Source of the DNA: Prochlorococcus marinus CUG1415
Lineage (GTDB): Bacteria; Cyanobacteriota; Cyanobacteriia; PCC-6307; Cyanobiaceae
Direction of reading: 5' to 3'
DNA: 64,000 bases
Assembly (NCBI RefSeq): GCF_017696015.1
Contig: NZ_JAAORL010000001.1
Span: 992,001-1,056,000, forward strand
The notes under the pieces are model-generated. The model did not search any database. It had not been told where the DNA came from and saw nothing but the letters and a program-made list of their open reading frames with translations. Position numbers and translations under genes: made by a program. Below, piece by piece: positions 19,081-29,235 of the stretch (the first letter of the stretch is position 1; each line of letters starts with the position of its first letter).

Positions 19081-20553
19081 TCAAGAAAAAGTATTATTTT
19101 TGCTAGTTGGATACTGAATTCTTCTATGTCTAATTCTTTTCCAGACATTCAAGAAAGCCCTTTTAATTAAAAAAATTTCGCCCTTCGATAAATTACTATC
19201 ATCTAATTGGCCATCTTTTTGACGTGAGTAGATAATTTTAGATATTATTTCCAAAGCTTCTTTATCAGATGCATTTATATTCATAGCTCTTAGGGCTGCT
19301 TCACATCCATCAGCAAGCATTAAAATAGCTGTTTCTTTTGACTGAGGCACAGGACCATTGTATCTAAAATCATTTTCATTAATCTTGATATTTTTTTCTT
19401 TAGCCTTGTGAAAAAAATATCCCATTTTCAGAGTGCCTTGATGTTCTGGGATAAAATTTGCTATTGGTTTAGGTAGTCTATTTTTTCTTGCATACTTTAA
19501 ACCTTCATCAACATGCGCCTGTAGTACCTCTGCACTTCTCATAGGATCATCTATTTCGTCATGTGGATTTCTTGAACCATCCTGATTTTCAATAAACCAA
19601 TTAGGGGCATGTAATTTACCAACATCATGATACAACGCGCCAGTTTTAATTAGATCAATATCACCACCAATCATTCTTGTTGCTTCCTCTGCTAAACCAC
19701 ATATAAGTAAGGTATGTTCAAAAGTACCAGGAGCTTCAAGTGACAATCTTCTAATTAGAGGTTTCTCTTTATCTGCTAATTCCAGTAATCTTGCTTTAGT
19801 TAATAGTCCAAATATCGATTCAAAAATAGGAATAAATAGAATAGTAAAAAGCATTACTATTGCTAATAACAAGGAATCTGAAAATATATCGCCTTTAGCA
19901 AAAACAAATTCTTCTTTATTAATAAGAGATATTTTATCTTTACCTATCAATATCCATTGACTCAAGAACGATCCAATTGGAACAAAAATTGATAGTTGAA
20001 GTAACTGAGCTCTACTTCTTATTCTTCCTCCAAGGAGAGATACTACAGAAGCGCAAACTAATAAAATAAAAAATAATTTGTTATTAATAGCAACTGATGA
20101 GTCAGGCCAACTGATGCTCGCTATTGATACCCAAGATAAAGCAGTTATACTTCCCATTCCTTGAGATATTATTAACGCAGGTGGGATTATAATAGATAAT
20201 GGACTTATGGTTGAAGCCAAGGTTAATTTCGAAGCTTGCACAGCTAAAAGAAAGGTTATGAGAAGAAAAATCTGTCTTGAAGAAATTGTAGGATTCTCTT
20301 TTTTTGAAACTAATATCAAAATCCATGAACAAATAAGTGTTTCAGTAAAGGTCAAAAGCCAAGAAAAAATATCTGAGATATTTAAAGGCAAAATAAGAAG
20401 TAATTTATAAGAAGAAATTATTGAAATTAAAATGCATATTAAGAAAATTATAAGATTATCAATTTTTGAAATTCTAGTTGGTTGTTTTATTGGAACTTGA
20501 CTCCTCCTCCAAAGATAAAACAATTTTTTTAAGGTAGTTGTGATGTTTTTCAC
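19081..20553 (-). CDS. 7TM-HD family phosphohydrolase, PgpH-like (probable c-di-AMP phosphodiesterase)
   Basis: The family degrades cyclic di-AMP at the membrane. The 490-residue protein has several membrane helices between about residues 30 and 250, then an HD domain with His280, His309-Asp310 (LYHDVGKLHAPNW), His347, His371 and Asp415 (LMLADGCEAA). The large extracellular domain of the Listeria protein is absent or much reduced. The usual EHHGT motif reads EHQGT here (Gln372), replacing what would be a metal ligand. The start is GTG at 20551-20553. It is divergent from folD. Substrate is inferred; a c-di-AMP synthase gene is present at 45501. Confidence 0.8.
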   Translation of the reverse strand: MKNITTTLKKLFYLWRRSQVPIKQPTRISKIDNLIIFLICILISIISSYKLLLILPLNISDIFSWLLTFTETLICSWILILVSKKENPTISSRQIFLLITFLLAVQASKLTLASTISPLSIIIPPALIISQGMGSITALSWVSIASISWPDSSVAINNKLFFILLVCASVVSLLGGRIRSRAQLLQLSIFVPIGSFLSQWILIGKDKISLINKEEFVFAKGDIFSDSLLLAIVMLFTILFIPIFESIFGLLTKARLLELADKEKPLIRRLSLEAPGTFEHTLLICGLAEEATRMIGGDIDLIKTGALYHDVGKLHAPNWFIENQDGSRNPHDEIDDPMRSAEVLQAHVDEGLKYARKNRLPKPIANFIPEHQGTLKMGYFFHKAKEKNIKINENDFRYNGPVPQSKETAILMLADGCEAALRAMNINASDKEALEIISKIIYSRQKDGQLDDSNLSKGEIFLIKRAFLNVWKRIRHRRIQYPTSKNNTFS

Positions 20554-20627
20554 AGAATATAAATAAATCTATTTGATTAATTTAAAATTATAGGCATGCT
20601 AGGTGTAAAAAGGAGATGTGTTTCTAA

Positions 20628-21524
20628 ATGTCATTAAAATTAGACGGTAAAAAATTATCTCTTGAAATTGAGGAAAGATTAAATAACTATATTTCTAGTA
20701 ATAAAAAAATTGCTAATAGAGCTCCTGGTTTAGCTGTAATAAGAATAGGTGAAGACCCCGCCAGTGGTGTTTACGTTAATAACAAGGAAAAAGCATGTTC
20801 AAGGGTTGGGATAAAGAGCTTTATTTTTCATCTAAAAGATAATGTAGAGCAAAAAGAAGTTGAACAATTAATAAACAAACTAAACTTTGACAGGGATATT
20901 GATGGAATGTTGCTACAACTCCCCATACCAAAGAAGTTTGATGAGCAACGACTGATAAGTCATATCAATCCAAGCAAAGATGTAGATGGATTAAATGAGA
21001 TAAACATCGGCAAATTAGTTAAAAATGAGCCTGCGATGAGATCATGTACACCAGCAGGAATTATTAATTTATTAAGATCCCAAAATATTACAATTGAAGG
21101 GAAGAAAATTGTTGTTATTGGAAGAAGTTTACTAGTCGGGAAACCCTTATCGCTTATGTTGTTAAACCTTAATGGGACGGTAACAATGACTCATTCAAAA
21201 ACATTAAATTTAAATAAAGTCTGTAAGGAAGCTGACATACTAATTGCTGCTGCGGGGAAACCTAATCTTATAGATTCTAGTTTTGTAAAAGAGGGTTCAG
21301 TGATTATTGATGTTGGGATACATAGATTAAAAAGTTCTGATAAAAACAAAACCAGATTATGTGGCGATGTATTATTAGAAGATGTCATTTCTAAAGTATT
21401 TGCTTACACACCTGTTCCAGGAGGTGTTGGACCAATGACCGTAACAATGTTACTAGTAAATACTATTTTTAGCTGGCAAAAACAATTTGGTTTATCATCA
21501 ACCCTAAATGATCTTTTGCCATAA
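20628..21524 (+). CDS. folD: Methylenetetrahydrofolate dehydrogenase / methenyltetrahydrofolate cyclohydrolase
   Basis: This bifunctional enzyme interconverts 5,10-methylene-THF and 10-formyl-THF for purine and formyl-methionine synthesis. The 298-residue protein has [14 protein letters not shown] (with the catalytic lysine), the substrate-binding [22 protein letters not shown], the NADP-binding [18 protein letters not shown] near residue 163, and the C-terminal [10 protein letters not shown] signature. The length is standard. A Shine-Dalgarno-like AAGGAG lies about 12 bases before the ATG. It is followed 37 bases later by crtE. Confidence 0.97.
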   Translation: MSLKLDGKKLSLEIEERLNNYISSNKKIANRAPGLAVIRIGEDPASGVYVNNKEKACSRVGIKSFIFHLKDNVEQKEVEQLINKLNFDRDIDGMLLQLPIPKKFDEQRLISHINPSKDVDGLNEINIGKLVKNEPAMRSCTPAGIINLLRSQNITIEGKKIVVIGRSLLVGKPLSLMLLNLNGTVTMTHSKTLNLNKVCKEADILIAAAGKPNLIDSSFVKEGSVIIDVGIHRLKSSDKNKTRLCGDVLLEDVISKVFAYTPVPGGVGPMTVTMLLVNTIFSWQKQFGLSSTLNDLLP

Positions 21525-21561
21525 ATTCTAAGATGAAAAAAATTATTTTTAAAGGTATAAA

Positions 21562-22464
21562 ATGACTGACTTTATAAATAACATTTCAGATTTTGAAAAA
21601 TATCTAGAAAATGCAAAAAAAGTTGTAGAAGAAGCACTTGATTTATCCCTAGGCCCCGAGAATCCAGAAATACTTAGAGAGTCAATGAGATATTCTCTTT
21701 TAGCTGGTGGTAAAAGAATACGTCCAATTTTATGTTTAGCCTCTTGTTCACTGGCTGGAGGAGAACCTTCTCTTGCTGTTCCTACCGCTGTAGCGATAGA
21801 AATGATTCACACAATGTCCTTGATTCATGATGATTTGCCCGCTATGGACAATGATGACTTAAGGAGAGGTAGGCCAACAAATCATAAAGTGTATGGAGAT
21901 GCAATAGCTATTCTCGCAGGAGATGCTTTATTAACTAGAGCCTTTGAAATGGTCTCTTTAAGAAGTCCAGGAGTTGATCCAACTAGATTATTAAAAGTAA
22001 TCGGTGAACTTTCCTTGGTTGCAGGGGCACCGGGTTTAGTAGGAGGACAAGTTGTTGATTTAGAATGCGAAGGCAAAGAAGTTGACCTTGAAACCCTAGA
22101 GTATATTCATCTTCACAAGACTGGTGCTTTATTAAAAGCTTGCGTCAGAACAGGCGCGATGATTGCAGGCGCTAACGAAAACCTATTACAAGCTTTGACA
22201 ACATATGCTGAGGGAATTGGATTAGCTTTTCAAATTATAGATGATATTCTTGATTTAACTTCAAGCAGTGAAAAGCTCGGTAAAACTGCAGGTAAAGATC
22301 TTTTGGCTGACAAAACTACATACCCTAAATTACTTGGAATGGAGGAGTCAAAGAAAAGGGCATTTGATTTAGTAGAAAAAGCAAAAAAAGCAATTGAACC
22401 TTGGGGTTCAGATGCAAAGTATTTAATATCCCTAGCTGACTTTATTACAAATAGAGACCGATAA
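21562..22464 (+). CDS. crtE: Geranylgeranyl diphosphate synthase
   Basis: The enzyme is a trans-prenyltransferase that builds the C20 diphosphate used for carotenoids, the chlorophyll phytyl tail and quinones. The 300-residue protein contains the first aspartate-rich motif in [18 protein letters not shown] (near residue 93) and the second in [11 protein letters not shown] (near 229). It also has GGKRIRP near residue 50. It is most like the GGPP synthases of cyanobacteria and plastids. It lies between folD and a PAP2-like gene on the same strand. Product chain length is inferred. Confidence 0.93.
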   Translation: MTDFINNISDFEKYLENAKKVVEEALDLSLGPENPEILRESMRYSLLAGGKRIRPILCLASCSLAGGEPSLAVPTAVAIEMIHTMSLIHDDLPAMDNDDLRRGRPTNHKVYGDAIAILAGDALLTRAFEMVSLRSPGVDPTRLLKVIGELSLVAGAPGLVGGQVVDLECEGKEVDLETLEYIHLHKTGALLKACVRTGAMIAGANENLLQALTTYAEGIGLAFQIIDDILDLTSSSEKLGKTAGKDLLADKTTYPKLLGMEESKKRAFDLVEKAKKAIEPWGSDAKYLISLADFITNRDR

Positions 22465-22477
22465 ATAGTTTTAAGTT

Positions 22478-22957
22478 ATGTCTGAGTTTTTTGCCTTTTT
22501 TAATAATTCAGTTCTTTTCTGGAGTTTATTATCCTGTTTACTAGCTCAATTTTTTAAAATTGTATTCAATTTCTTTTCAACTGGAGAGATAAGATTTGGA
22601 ATCATGTTCGAGACAGGTGGTATGCCTTCAAGTCATTCCGCCTTAATAACTGGTGCGACATCTGGTATAGGTTATGAATTAGGATTTGATAGCTCTATAT
22701 TCGCATTAGCTGTTGCTTTAGCACTCATAGTTATGTATGACGCTAGTGGTGTTCGAAAAGCAGCTGGCATTCAAGCTGCAGAAATCAATAAAATATCAAA
22801 GAAACTAGACTCTCAATCTGAAGTCCTTTTAAAAGAAACCCTCGGCCATACAAAAATTGAGGTTATGGTGGGTAGTTTTTTAGGACCATTAATTACTTTA
22901 CCTGGAATGTTTTTTTTAGGATCCCCTCTTAAGATATTTGATTTGATAATAAATTAA
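22478..22957 (+). CDS. Divergent PAP2 family membrane protein
   Basis: The 159-residue integral membrane protein belongs to the acid-phosphatase/vanadium-haloperoxidase-related (DUF212) family found in cyanobacteria and plants. It has FFSTGEIRFGIMFETGGMPSSHSA in outline, with the PSSHSA motif and GATSGIGYELGFDS. A later segment MYDASGVRKAAGIQA is also family-typical. The gene follows crtE by 13 bases, suggesting a link with prenyl diphosphate or lipid phosphate turnover, but this is inference. Its stop overlaps the cobB stop by 4 bases tail to tail. Confidence 0.85.
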   Translation: MSEFFAFFNNSVLFWSLLSCLLAQFFKIVFNFFSTGEIRFGIMFETGGMPSSHSALITGATSGIGYELGFDSSIFALAVALALIVMYDASGVRKAAGIQAAEINKISKKLDSQSEVLLKETLGHTKIEVMVGSFLGPLITLPGMFFLGSPLKIFDLIIN

Positions 22958-24345
22958 GAATCCTTTGAATAATCAGTTTGGGTTGCATCTATCAAGTTCT
23001 TTGCTACTTCTAGAGAACTTGGAAAATGTAAGTGAATCCAACTTGCATGTAATTTATTATCAAAAACGCCTTCATTTTTGTATTCAGTTTCCCAAGATTT
23101 AATTTTCCATGGGGAAGAGAGTTTATTCTGATGCCCATCTTTTCTTAAATCAAATTCATATAAATTATTTTCAATTTCCCAATAATGAAATTCATGTCCT
23201 CTAATTAATTGATTTTGTTTAATGATCGGAGTATCTTTTAAACCCTTAATGTATCTATAACCTACTGAAAGTTTACTTTTTTTTGATCTAAAAGGTAGGA
23301 TACCACTCATTTTATAATTATTACCATTTTCATCTTTTATGAAGTCTCCTAAAATCATCATCCCTCCGCACTCAGCATATATAAATCGATTTTTGCGGAA
23401 TTTCCTTAACGAATTTAAACTTTTTCTAGATTTACTTATATGATCTGCATATTTTTCAGGGAAGCCCCCAGGAATTATTAAAGAACAAGCCTCATCAGGT
23501 ATTTCTTCATCATCATAAATGCTCCATGATATCAAAGGTATTCCTATTTCATTTAAAAACTCCTTAGTTTCAGGATATTGAAAATGAAAGATTTTATCTT
23601 CTGCAATTGCGATAGGTTTATTTTTGTCTATTTTAAAATCTTCAAAACTAACAGAATTAAATATTTTCTTTTGAGGAGATATTAGAAATTTAGTTAGAGA
23701 AAATACATCAAGATTTCTTTCGGCGAAGCTTGCAAAATATTCAACATCAATTGCCTTGCCATTATCAAATGGAGATATCAAACCTAAATTAGCTTTGTTT
23801 AAAGTTATTTTCGAATCTGTAGGTAAAAAACCAAGAATTTCGATATTTTCATTTTTAAAAACTTGTTTGATTAATTTTTTATGTCTATCTGAATTAACGT
23901 TGTTAAATATAATTCCTGCTATCAACAACTCACTATCGAACTCTCTGAAACCTCGAACAGTCGCTAATAGAGAAGCGACTTGACCTCTAGCATTAACAAT
24001 AAAAATTACTGGGACATTGAGAAGTTTAGCTACATTTGCTGTGCTTGAATAAGTTGTTGAACCTAATCCATCAAATAGGCCCATTGCTCCTTCAATTAAT
24101 GAGAATTCATATTTTAAAGAATGTTTAAAAAAACTTTCTTTAACCCATTCTTCACCGTTTAAAAAAACATCTAAATTCCTACAAATAGGTTGGCCAATTG
24201 AACTAAGTTGTTGTTGATCAAGATAATCTGGGCCAACCTTGAAAGTTTGTATCTTTATACCTTTTGAAAAAGCCCAACAAGATATCAAAAGCGATAAAGT
24301 AGTTTTCCCACTATCAGTTGAAGGAGAAGATATTACACAAGGCAT
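22954..24345 (-). CDS. cobB: Cobyrinic acid a,c-diamide synthase
   Basis: The enzyme amidates the a and c side chains of cobyrinate using glutamine and ATP, in corrinoid synthesis. The 463-residue protein has an N-terminal P-loop-like domain (SSPSTDSGKTTLSLLI, residues 6-21) and a C-terminal glutamine amidotransferase domain. The nucleophile is in IYAECGGMMILG near residue 326, and HASWIHLHFPSS is near the end. The form and length fit CbiA/CobB. Prochlorococcus is known to make pseudocobalamin, which fits. It is 3 bases downstream of opcA and probably in its transcript. Confidence 0.92.
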   Translation of the reverse strand: MPCVISSPSTDSGKTTLSLLISCWAFSKGIKIQTFKVGPDYLDQQQLSSIGQPICRNLDVFLNGEEWVKESFFKHSLKYEFSLIEGAMGLFDGLGSTTYSSTANVAKLLNVPVIFIVNARGQVASLLATVRGFREFDSELLIAGIIFNNVNSDRHKKLIKQVFKNENIEILGFLPTDSKITLNKANLGLISPFDNGKAIDVEYFASFAERNLDVFSLTKFLISPQKKIFNSVSFEDFKIDKNKPIAIAEDKIFHFQYPETKEFLNEIGIPLISWSIYDDEEIPDEACSLIIPGGFPEKYADHISKSRKSLNSLRKFRKNRFIYAECGGMMILGDFIKDENGNNYKMSGILPFRSKKSKLSVGYRYIKGLKDTPIIKQNQLIRGHEFHYWEIENNLYEFDLRKDGHQNKLSSPWKIKSWETEYKNEGVFDNKLHASWIHLHFPSSLEVAKNLIDATQTDYSKDS

Positions 24346-24348
24346 TTA

Positions 24349-25650
24349 TTAGTTATTAAAACCATTAAATATTTCAAGGGCTATTTTAATAGCATTCTCA
24401 AAAAGAGGACTTGTATTACCTCTACTACTTCCCAATAATTTACTAACATCATACTCTGATGAAGAAAAAGAATTTGGAACAACTTGTTCTATTAATTCCA
24501 TATTAGCCATTCCCCCTGCTTCAAGTCTCATACATTCCACTGACTCACATCCAAGTATTACACAAGTGTTATTTTTTTGAACATCACTAATTTTTGAAAT
24601 CAACCTCAATCCAATAACTTGTCCTAAATGAATACTTGGATTACCCAAAGGTAAAGGATTAATAGATGTAGAAATTTTTTCGCCATTAATTCTTTCAAAT
24701 TCTATTTTTGTTGAATCTTTATCCCTTTCAACTCTTAAAAAAGACCAACCAAGTTTATCACTAATCCATGAGATCAAAAACAAAGCTTGAATCATATGAT
24801 CTCCTGCGATATCAATATCAATATCAGTAATATGTTCTAAAATTGGTCTCCTCGATGGCGGATCAAAAATCATCGCCAATGATTCCCTCCAATTTTTCAA
24901 CCTAACCCAATTTAAATCATTAATAGGTTTATTTGATTTCTTTAATTGCTCTAAAACTTTTAAACATCGGCTAGGCGATCCAAGAGCAGTATCAATTATT
25001 AACCTTAGACCATTATTAGTAAAGTATTCAAAAATTTCAGGCGATTCATTCAAGCTTCCATTCCACCACAACCAAGAAGGTAATTCATTAATAGATAATT
25101 CATCAATTATTTTTAATCCTTTATGGGTTATTGAGGCAGAATCCCCCTTAATAACAACTAAATCCCCACATATAGGTTGCAAAGACTGACTATCACTTAA
25201 TGGACAGTAAGCGGATACAAAAGTTTGGATATCTGAATTTTTATTTAACGTTGGTGCTAAAGTTATTAATCTCCTTGGATTTAATGTACTTATTGATGAT
25301 TCAAAAAATTGTCCTCTAAAGTCTTCAAAGTCTTTATTAGATAGATTATCCTTCAACAAATTCAACAATTCTTCACTATTAAGGGACGTAGAGATAGGAA
25401 GTCCTTCATCAAGGATAAATTTTTTGGCTACTTCAATTATCTCTGGACTTAAATTCCCTGTAATTGGTCCAGTTATCAATCCAGCATGAACTAAACATTG
25501 TTCTAGCCAGGCTGGCTGCCAAACAATTAATGTAAAAGTATTAGCTCCAGTATTATCTTTATCTTCTGAAATCCATAACTTATTAAGGTAATTAGAAATT
25601 TCCTGATAAGGAAGCTCTAATGGGGTTTGGAGTGTTAATTGAGGTTTCAT
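24349..25650 (-). CDS. opcA: Glucose-6-phosphate dehydrogenase assembly protein OpcA
   Basis: OpcA is an allosteric activator that binds Zwf and links the oxidative pentose phosphate pathway to thioredoxin redox state in cyanobacteria. The 433-residue protein has the expected length and contains the family segments IVWQPAWLEQCLVHAG and SWLWWNGSLNESPE. The C-terminal CVILGCESVECMRLEAGGMAN carries two of its cysteines. It has no catalytic motif, as expected. It lies 2 bases downstream of zwf, the standard cyanobacterial pairing. Confidence 0.93.
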   Translation of the reverse strand: MKPQLTLQTPLELPYQEISNYLNKLWISEDKDNTGANTFTLIVWQPAWLEQCLVHAGLITGPITGNLSPEIIEVAKKFILDEGLPISTSLNSEELLNLLKDNLSNKDFEDFRGQFFESSISTLNPRRLITLAPTLNKNSDIQTFVSAYCPLSDSQSLQPICGDLVVIKGDSASITHKGLKIIDELSINELPSWLWWNGSLNESPEIFEYFTNNGLRLIIDTALGSPSRCLKVLEQLKKSNKPINDLNWVRLKNWRESLAMIFDPPSRRPILEHITDIDIDIAGDHMIQALFLISWISDKLGWSFLRVERDKDSTKIEFERINGEKISTSINPLPLGNPSIHLGQVIGLRLISKISDVQKNNTCVILGCESVECMRLEAGGMANMELIEQVVPNSFSSSEYDVSKLLGSSRGNTSPLFENAIKIALEIFNGFNN

Positions 25651-25652
25651 TT

Positions 25653-27176
25653 TTAAGGTCTGCGCCAGAAAATATTATCTTTTGAAAGTAATTGATCAGA
25701 CTCAGGAGGTCCCCAGGTCATAGATTCATAATTATAAACAGGTAACTTCCAAGGAGAATTATCCATCAATTCTATGAGTGGTGTATAAAGTTTCCAAGCG
25801 GCCTCTACTTCATCACTTCTTGTAAATAAGGTTGGATCAGAAAGCATTGCATCAGCTAATAATCTTACATAGCCTTCATCTGAGGGCTCTCCGAATGATT
25901 CATCATAAGAAAATTCCATCTCAACAGGTCTGGATTTCATTCCAGAACCAGGCGACTTTACCTCGAATTTAAAAGTAGCGCCTTCATTTGGCTGAATTCT
26001 AAGAATAAGTTGATTTGGGGCAGGATTTATTATTGTTGATTCGAATAAATGAACAGGAACGTCTTTAAAGGTCAAGACTATTTCTCCAAGCCTTTTGGGT
26101 AGTCTTTTTCCTGTTCTCAAATAAAAAGGGACTCCTTGCCAACGCCAGTTATCAACGAAAACTTTTGCCGCAATATAAGTTTCTGTAGTGCTATTACAAT
26201 GCACACCATCTTCCTGCCTATATCCTTTGAGTCGGTTTGAGATATTTCCTCCCTCTCCATATTGACCTCTTATGGAACAATTCCACGGTTCATTTTCGTC
26301 AGCAAGTTTTGAAGCCTGGAGAACCTTAGCTTTTTCATTTCTTATTGCTTCCGGTTCAAATTTACCAGGAGGTTCCATAGCAGTAACAGCAAGCATTTGA
26401 GTCATATGATTTTGAAGCATATCTCTTAAAGCACCAGAGCTTTCGTAATAACCTGCTCTATCTTCAACACCTACTGTTTCAGATGAAGTAATTTGAACAC
26501 TCGATATATAATTTCTGTTCCAGATTGGTTCAAAAATAGTGTTAGCAAACCGTAAAACAAGAATGTTTTGAACTGTCTCTTTACCTAAATAATGATCAAT
26601 CCTATAAATCTGACTTTCTTCAGCACAACTTTGAACAATCTTGTTCAATTTTTTTGCACTAGAGTAATCTCTCCCAAAAGGTTTTTCAATAACTAAACGA
26701 CTTTTCTTAGGGTCATCCAAAAGGCCAGCAGCTTTTAGCGCTTTACATCCACTTGCATAGAAATTAGGTGATACTGATAAATAGAATGTTCTATTCCCAT
26801 GAGTAGCTTGTGTTTTATCAATTTCATTTAATCTTTTAGAAAGCCTTACTAAATGGTCACTTTGTTGTAAATCAACGGGTTCATAGAAAAGATAATCAGA
26901 AAATTGCTCCCATTCCTTCTCTTTACCAGATATTTGATTGGAAAGCTTTACTTTCATCTTTTCTCTAAACTCATTATCAGTCCAAGGTCTTCTCGCACAA
27001 CCTACTATTCCAAATTCACTAGGAATTCTTCTTTGCAAATAGAGTTCAAATAAGGCTGGTATTAATTTTCTATGAGTAAGGTCTCCACTAGCACCAAAGA
27101 TTACCAAGCTTTGAGGAGATATGACTCTTTCCTGCCGTAAACCTAATCGAAGAGGATTACTTAAAGTTGAAGGCAT
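25653..27176 (-). CDS. zwf: Glucose-6-phosphate 1-dehydrogenase
   Basis: Zwf oxidises glucose-6-phosphate with NADP+ and is the entry to the oxidative pentose phosphate pathway, which supplies NADPH at night. The 507-residue protein has the coenzyme motif IFGASGDLTHRKLIPALFEL (residues 27-46), the active-site RIDHYLGKETVQN near 193, and VIEKPFGRD near 163. The length is typical. Upstream, 98 bases separate it from petH, which reads the same way; opcA and cobB follow downstream. Confidence 0.97.
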   Translation of the reverse strand: MPSTLSNPLRLGLRQERVISPQSLVIFGASGDLTHRKLIPALFELYLQRRIPSEFGIVGCARRPWTDNEFREKMKVKLSNQISGKEKEWEQFSDYLFYEPVDLQQSDHLVRLSKRLNEIDKTQATHGNRTFYLSVSPNFYASGCKALKAAGLLDDPKKSRLVIEKPFGRDYSSAKKLNKIVQSCAEESQIYRIDHYLGKETVQNILVLRFANTIFEPIWNRNYISSVQITSSETVGVEDRAGYYESSGALRDMLQNHMTQMLAVTAMEPPGKFEPEAIRNEKAKVLQASKLADENEPWNCSIRGQYGEGGNISNRLKGYRQEDGVHCNSTTETYIAAKVFVDNWRWQGVPFYLRTGKRLPKRLGEIVLTFKDVPVHLFESTIINPAPNQLILRIQPNEGATFKFEVKSPGSGMKSRPVEMEFSYDESFGEPSDEGYVRLLADAMLSDPTLFTRSDEVEAAWKLYTPLIELMDNSPWKLPVYNYESMTWGPPESDQLLSKDNIFWRRP

Positions 27177-27274
27177 ATTTTTAATATTCTTATTTTTAAA
27201 ATCCTCTTTTTTTTAAAGATTAGCTACATATTGTGTCTAAACCAAAAAGTATCTTAAATTCAAATCTCAAAGAT

Positions 27275-28411
<1,137 letters not shown>

Positions 28412-28416
28412 TTATC

Positions 28417-28438
28417 AATTTGTAGTATAATTTGTAGT
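28417..28438 (-). promoter_or_regulatory. Direct repeat upstream of petH
   Basis: The + strand reads AATTTGTAGT at 28417-28426 and again at 28429-28438, giving two perfect 10-base copies with a period of 12. It lies 30-51 bases before the petH start codon. Further out, TTTACAAA (28442-28449) and GTTACGTT (28454-28461) are another related pair, also with period 12. These resemble half sites of the light-responsive RpaB element (HLR1), whose period is 10, so the match is incomplete. A regulatory role is inferred from position only. Confidence 0.45.
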
Positions 28439-28568
28439 GATTTTACAAAAATGGTTACGTTTTGAGATCGGAATATATAAAAAAAATTATTTTTATTTTT
28501 CAGAATTTGTTGTTTTTATCTGTATAGTTACACAGAAATAATTTTTTATCTAATTAAAAAATTCATTT

Positions 28569-29105
28569 ATGATTAATTCTCAAGAATCAGTAGATCATTC
28601 TAAAAAAAATGATTACAGGACAATTGAGCAAACGATGGAAAAGCTTTCTGGCGGAACGAGAAGACTTGCAGCTCAACTAACTACTTCTGCAAGTTTCGAA
28701 TCTTTATGGAATGTTTTAACAGATTACGATCGACTCAATCTCTATATCCCAAATCTCTTGTCAAGCAAAAAAATATATCAAAAGGACAATAATGTTCACT
28801 TAAAACAAATTGGAGCTCAAGACTTTCTCGGCATGAAATTTTCAGCAGAAGTCACTATAGATTTATTTGAGGAGAAGAAACTTGGCCTTTTAAAATTCAA
28901 TTTAATTAAAGGAGATTTCAGAAAATTTGAAGGCAGCTGGAAAATTCAAAAGATTAAAGATACTTCAAAAAATTCATTAATTTATGATCTTACTGTTCAA
29001 GGTTGTCAATGGATGCCCATAGGAATGATAGAGAAAAGACTAAAAAAAGATCTTTCCGAAAACTTGATCGCCGTTGATAGACAAGCAAAATCCTCAATAA
29101 ATTAG
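28569..29105 (+). CDS. SRPBCC/START-fold protein (polyketide cyclase/dehydrase-like)
   Basis: The 178-residue protein has the pattern of a START-like lipid-binding fold. It contains ARRL-like GGTRRLAAQLTTSASFESLWNVL in outline, followed by TDYDRLNLYIPNL. Central segments read VHLKQIGAQDFLGMKFSAE, and a final amphipathic helix runs from about residue 150 (MIEKRLKKDLSENL). Relatives include the coenzyme-Q-binding Coq10 group and plant proteins of unknown role. It is monocistronic, between petH (divergent) and tRNA-Glu. The ligand is unknown. Confidence 0.78.
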   Translation: MINSQESVDHSKKNDYRTIEQTMEKLSGGTRRLAAQLTTSASFESLWNVLTDYDRLNLYIPNLLSSKKIYQKDNNVHLKQIGAQDFLGMKFSAEVTIDLFEEKKLGLLKFNLIKGDFRKFEGSWKIQKIKDTSKNSLIYDLTVQGCQWMPIGMIEKRLKKDLSENLIAVDRQAKSSIN

Positions 29106-29122
29106 CTTAAAACTTTAAATAA

Positions 29123-29195
29123 TAGCCCCAAGGGGATTCGAACCCCTGTCGCCTCCGTGAAAGGGAGGTGTCCTAGGCCTCTAGACGATGGGGCC
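29123..29195 (-). tRNA. trnE: tRNA-Glu (UUC anticodon)
   Basis: Read leftward, a 73-base cloverleaf is visible. The acceptor stem is GGCCCCA/TGGGGCT with a G-U first pair and discriminator A. The anticodon stem CCTCC/GGAGG encloses the loop CTTTCAC with anticodon TTC, and the T arm is GGGGTTCGAATCCCC. The CCA end is not encoded. Besides translation, glutamyl-tRNA feeds chlorophyll and haem synthesis through the C5 pathway in cyanobacteria. Confidence 0.97.
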
Positions 29196-29235
29196 AAGAA
29201 ATCAGCTCAACAGCTTATTAAAACTAAGAGTAAAA

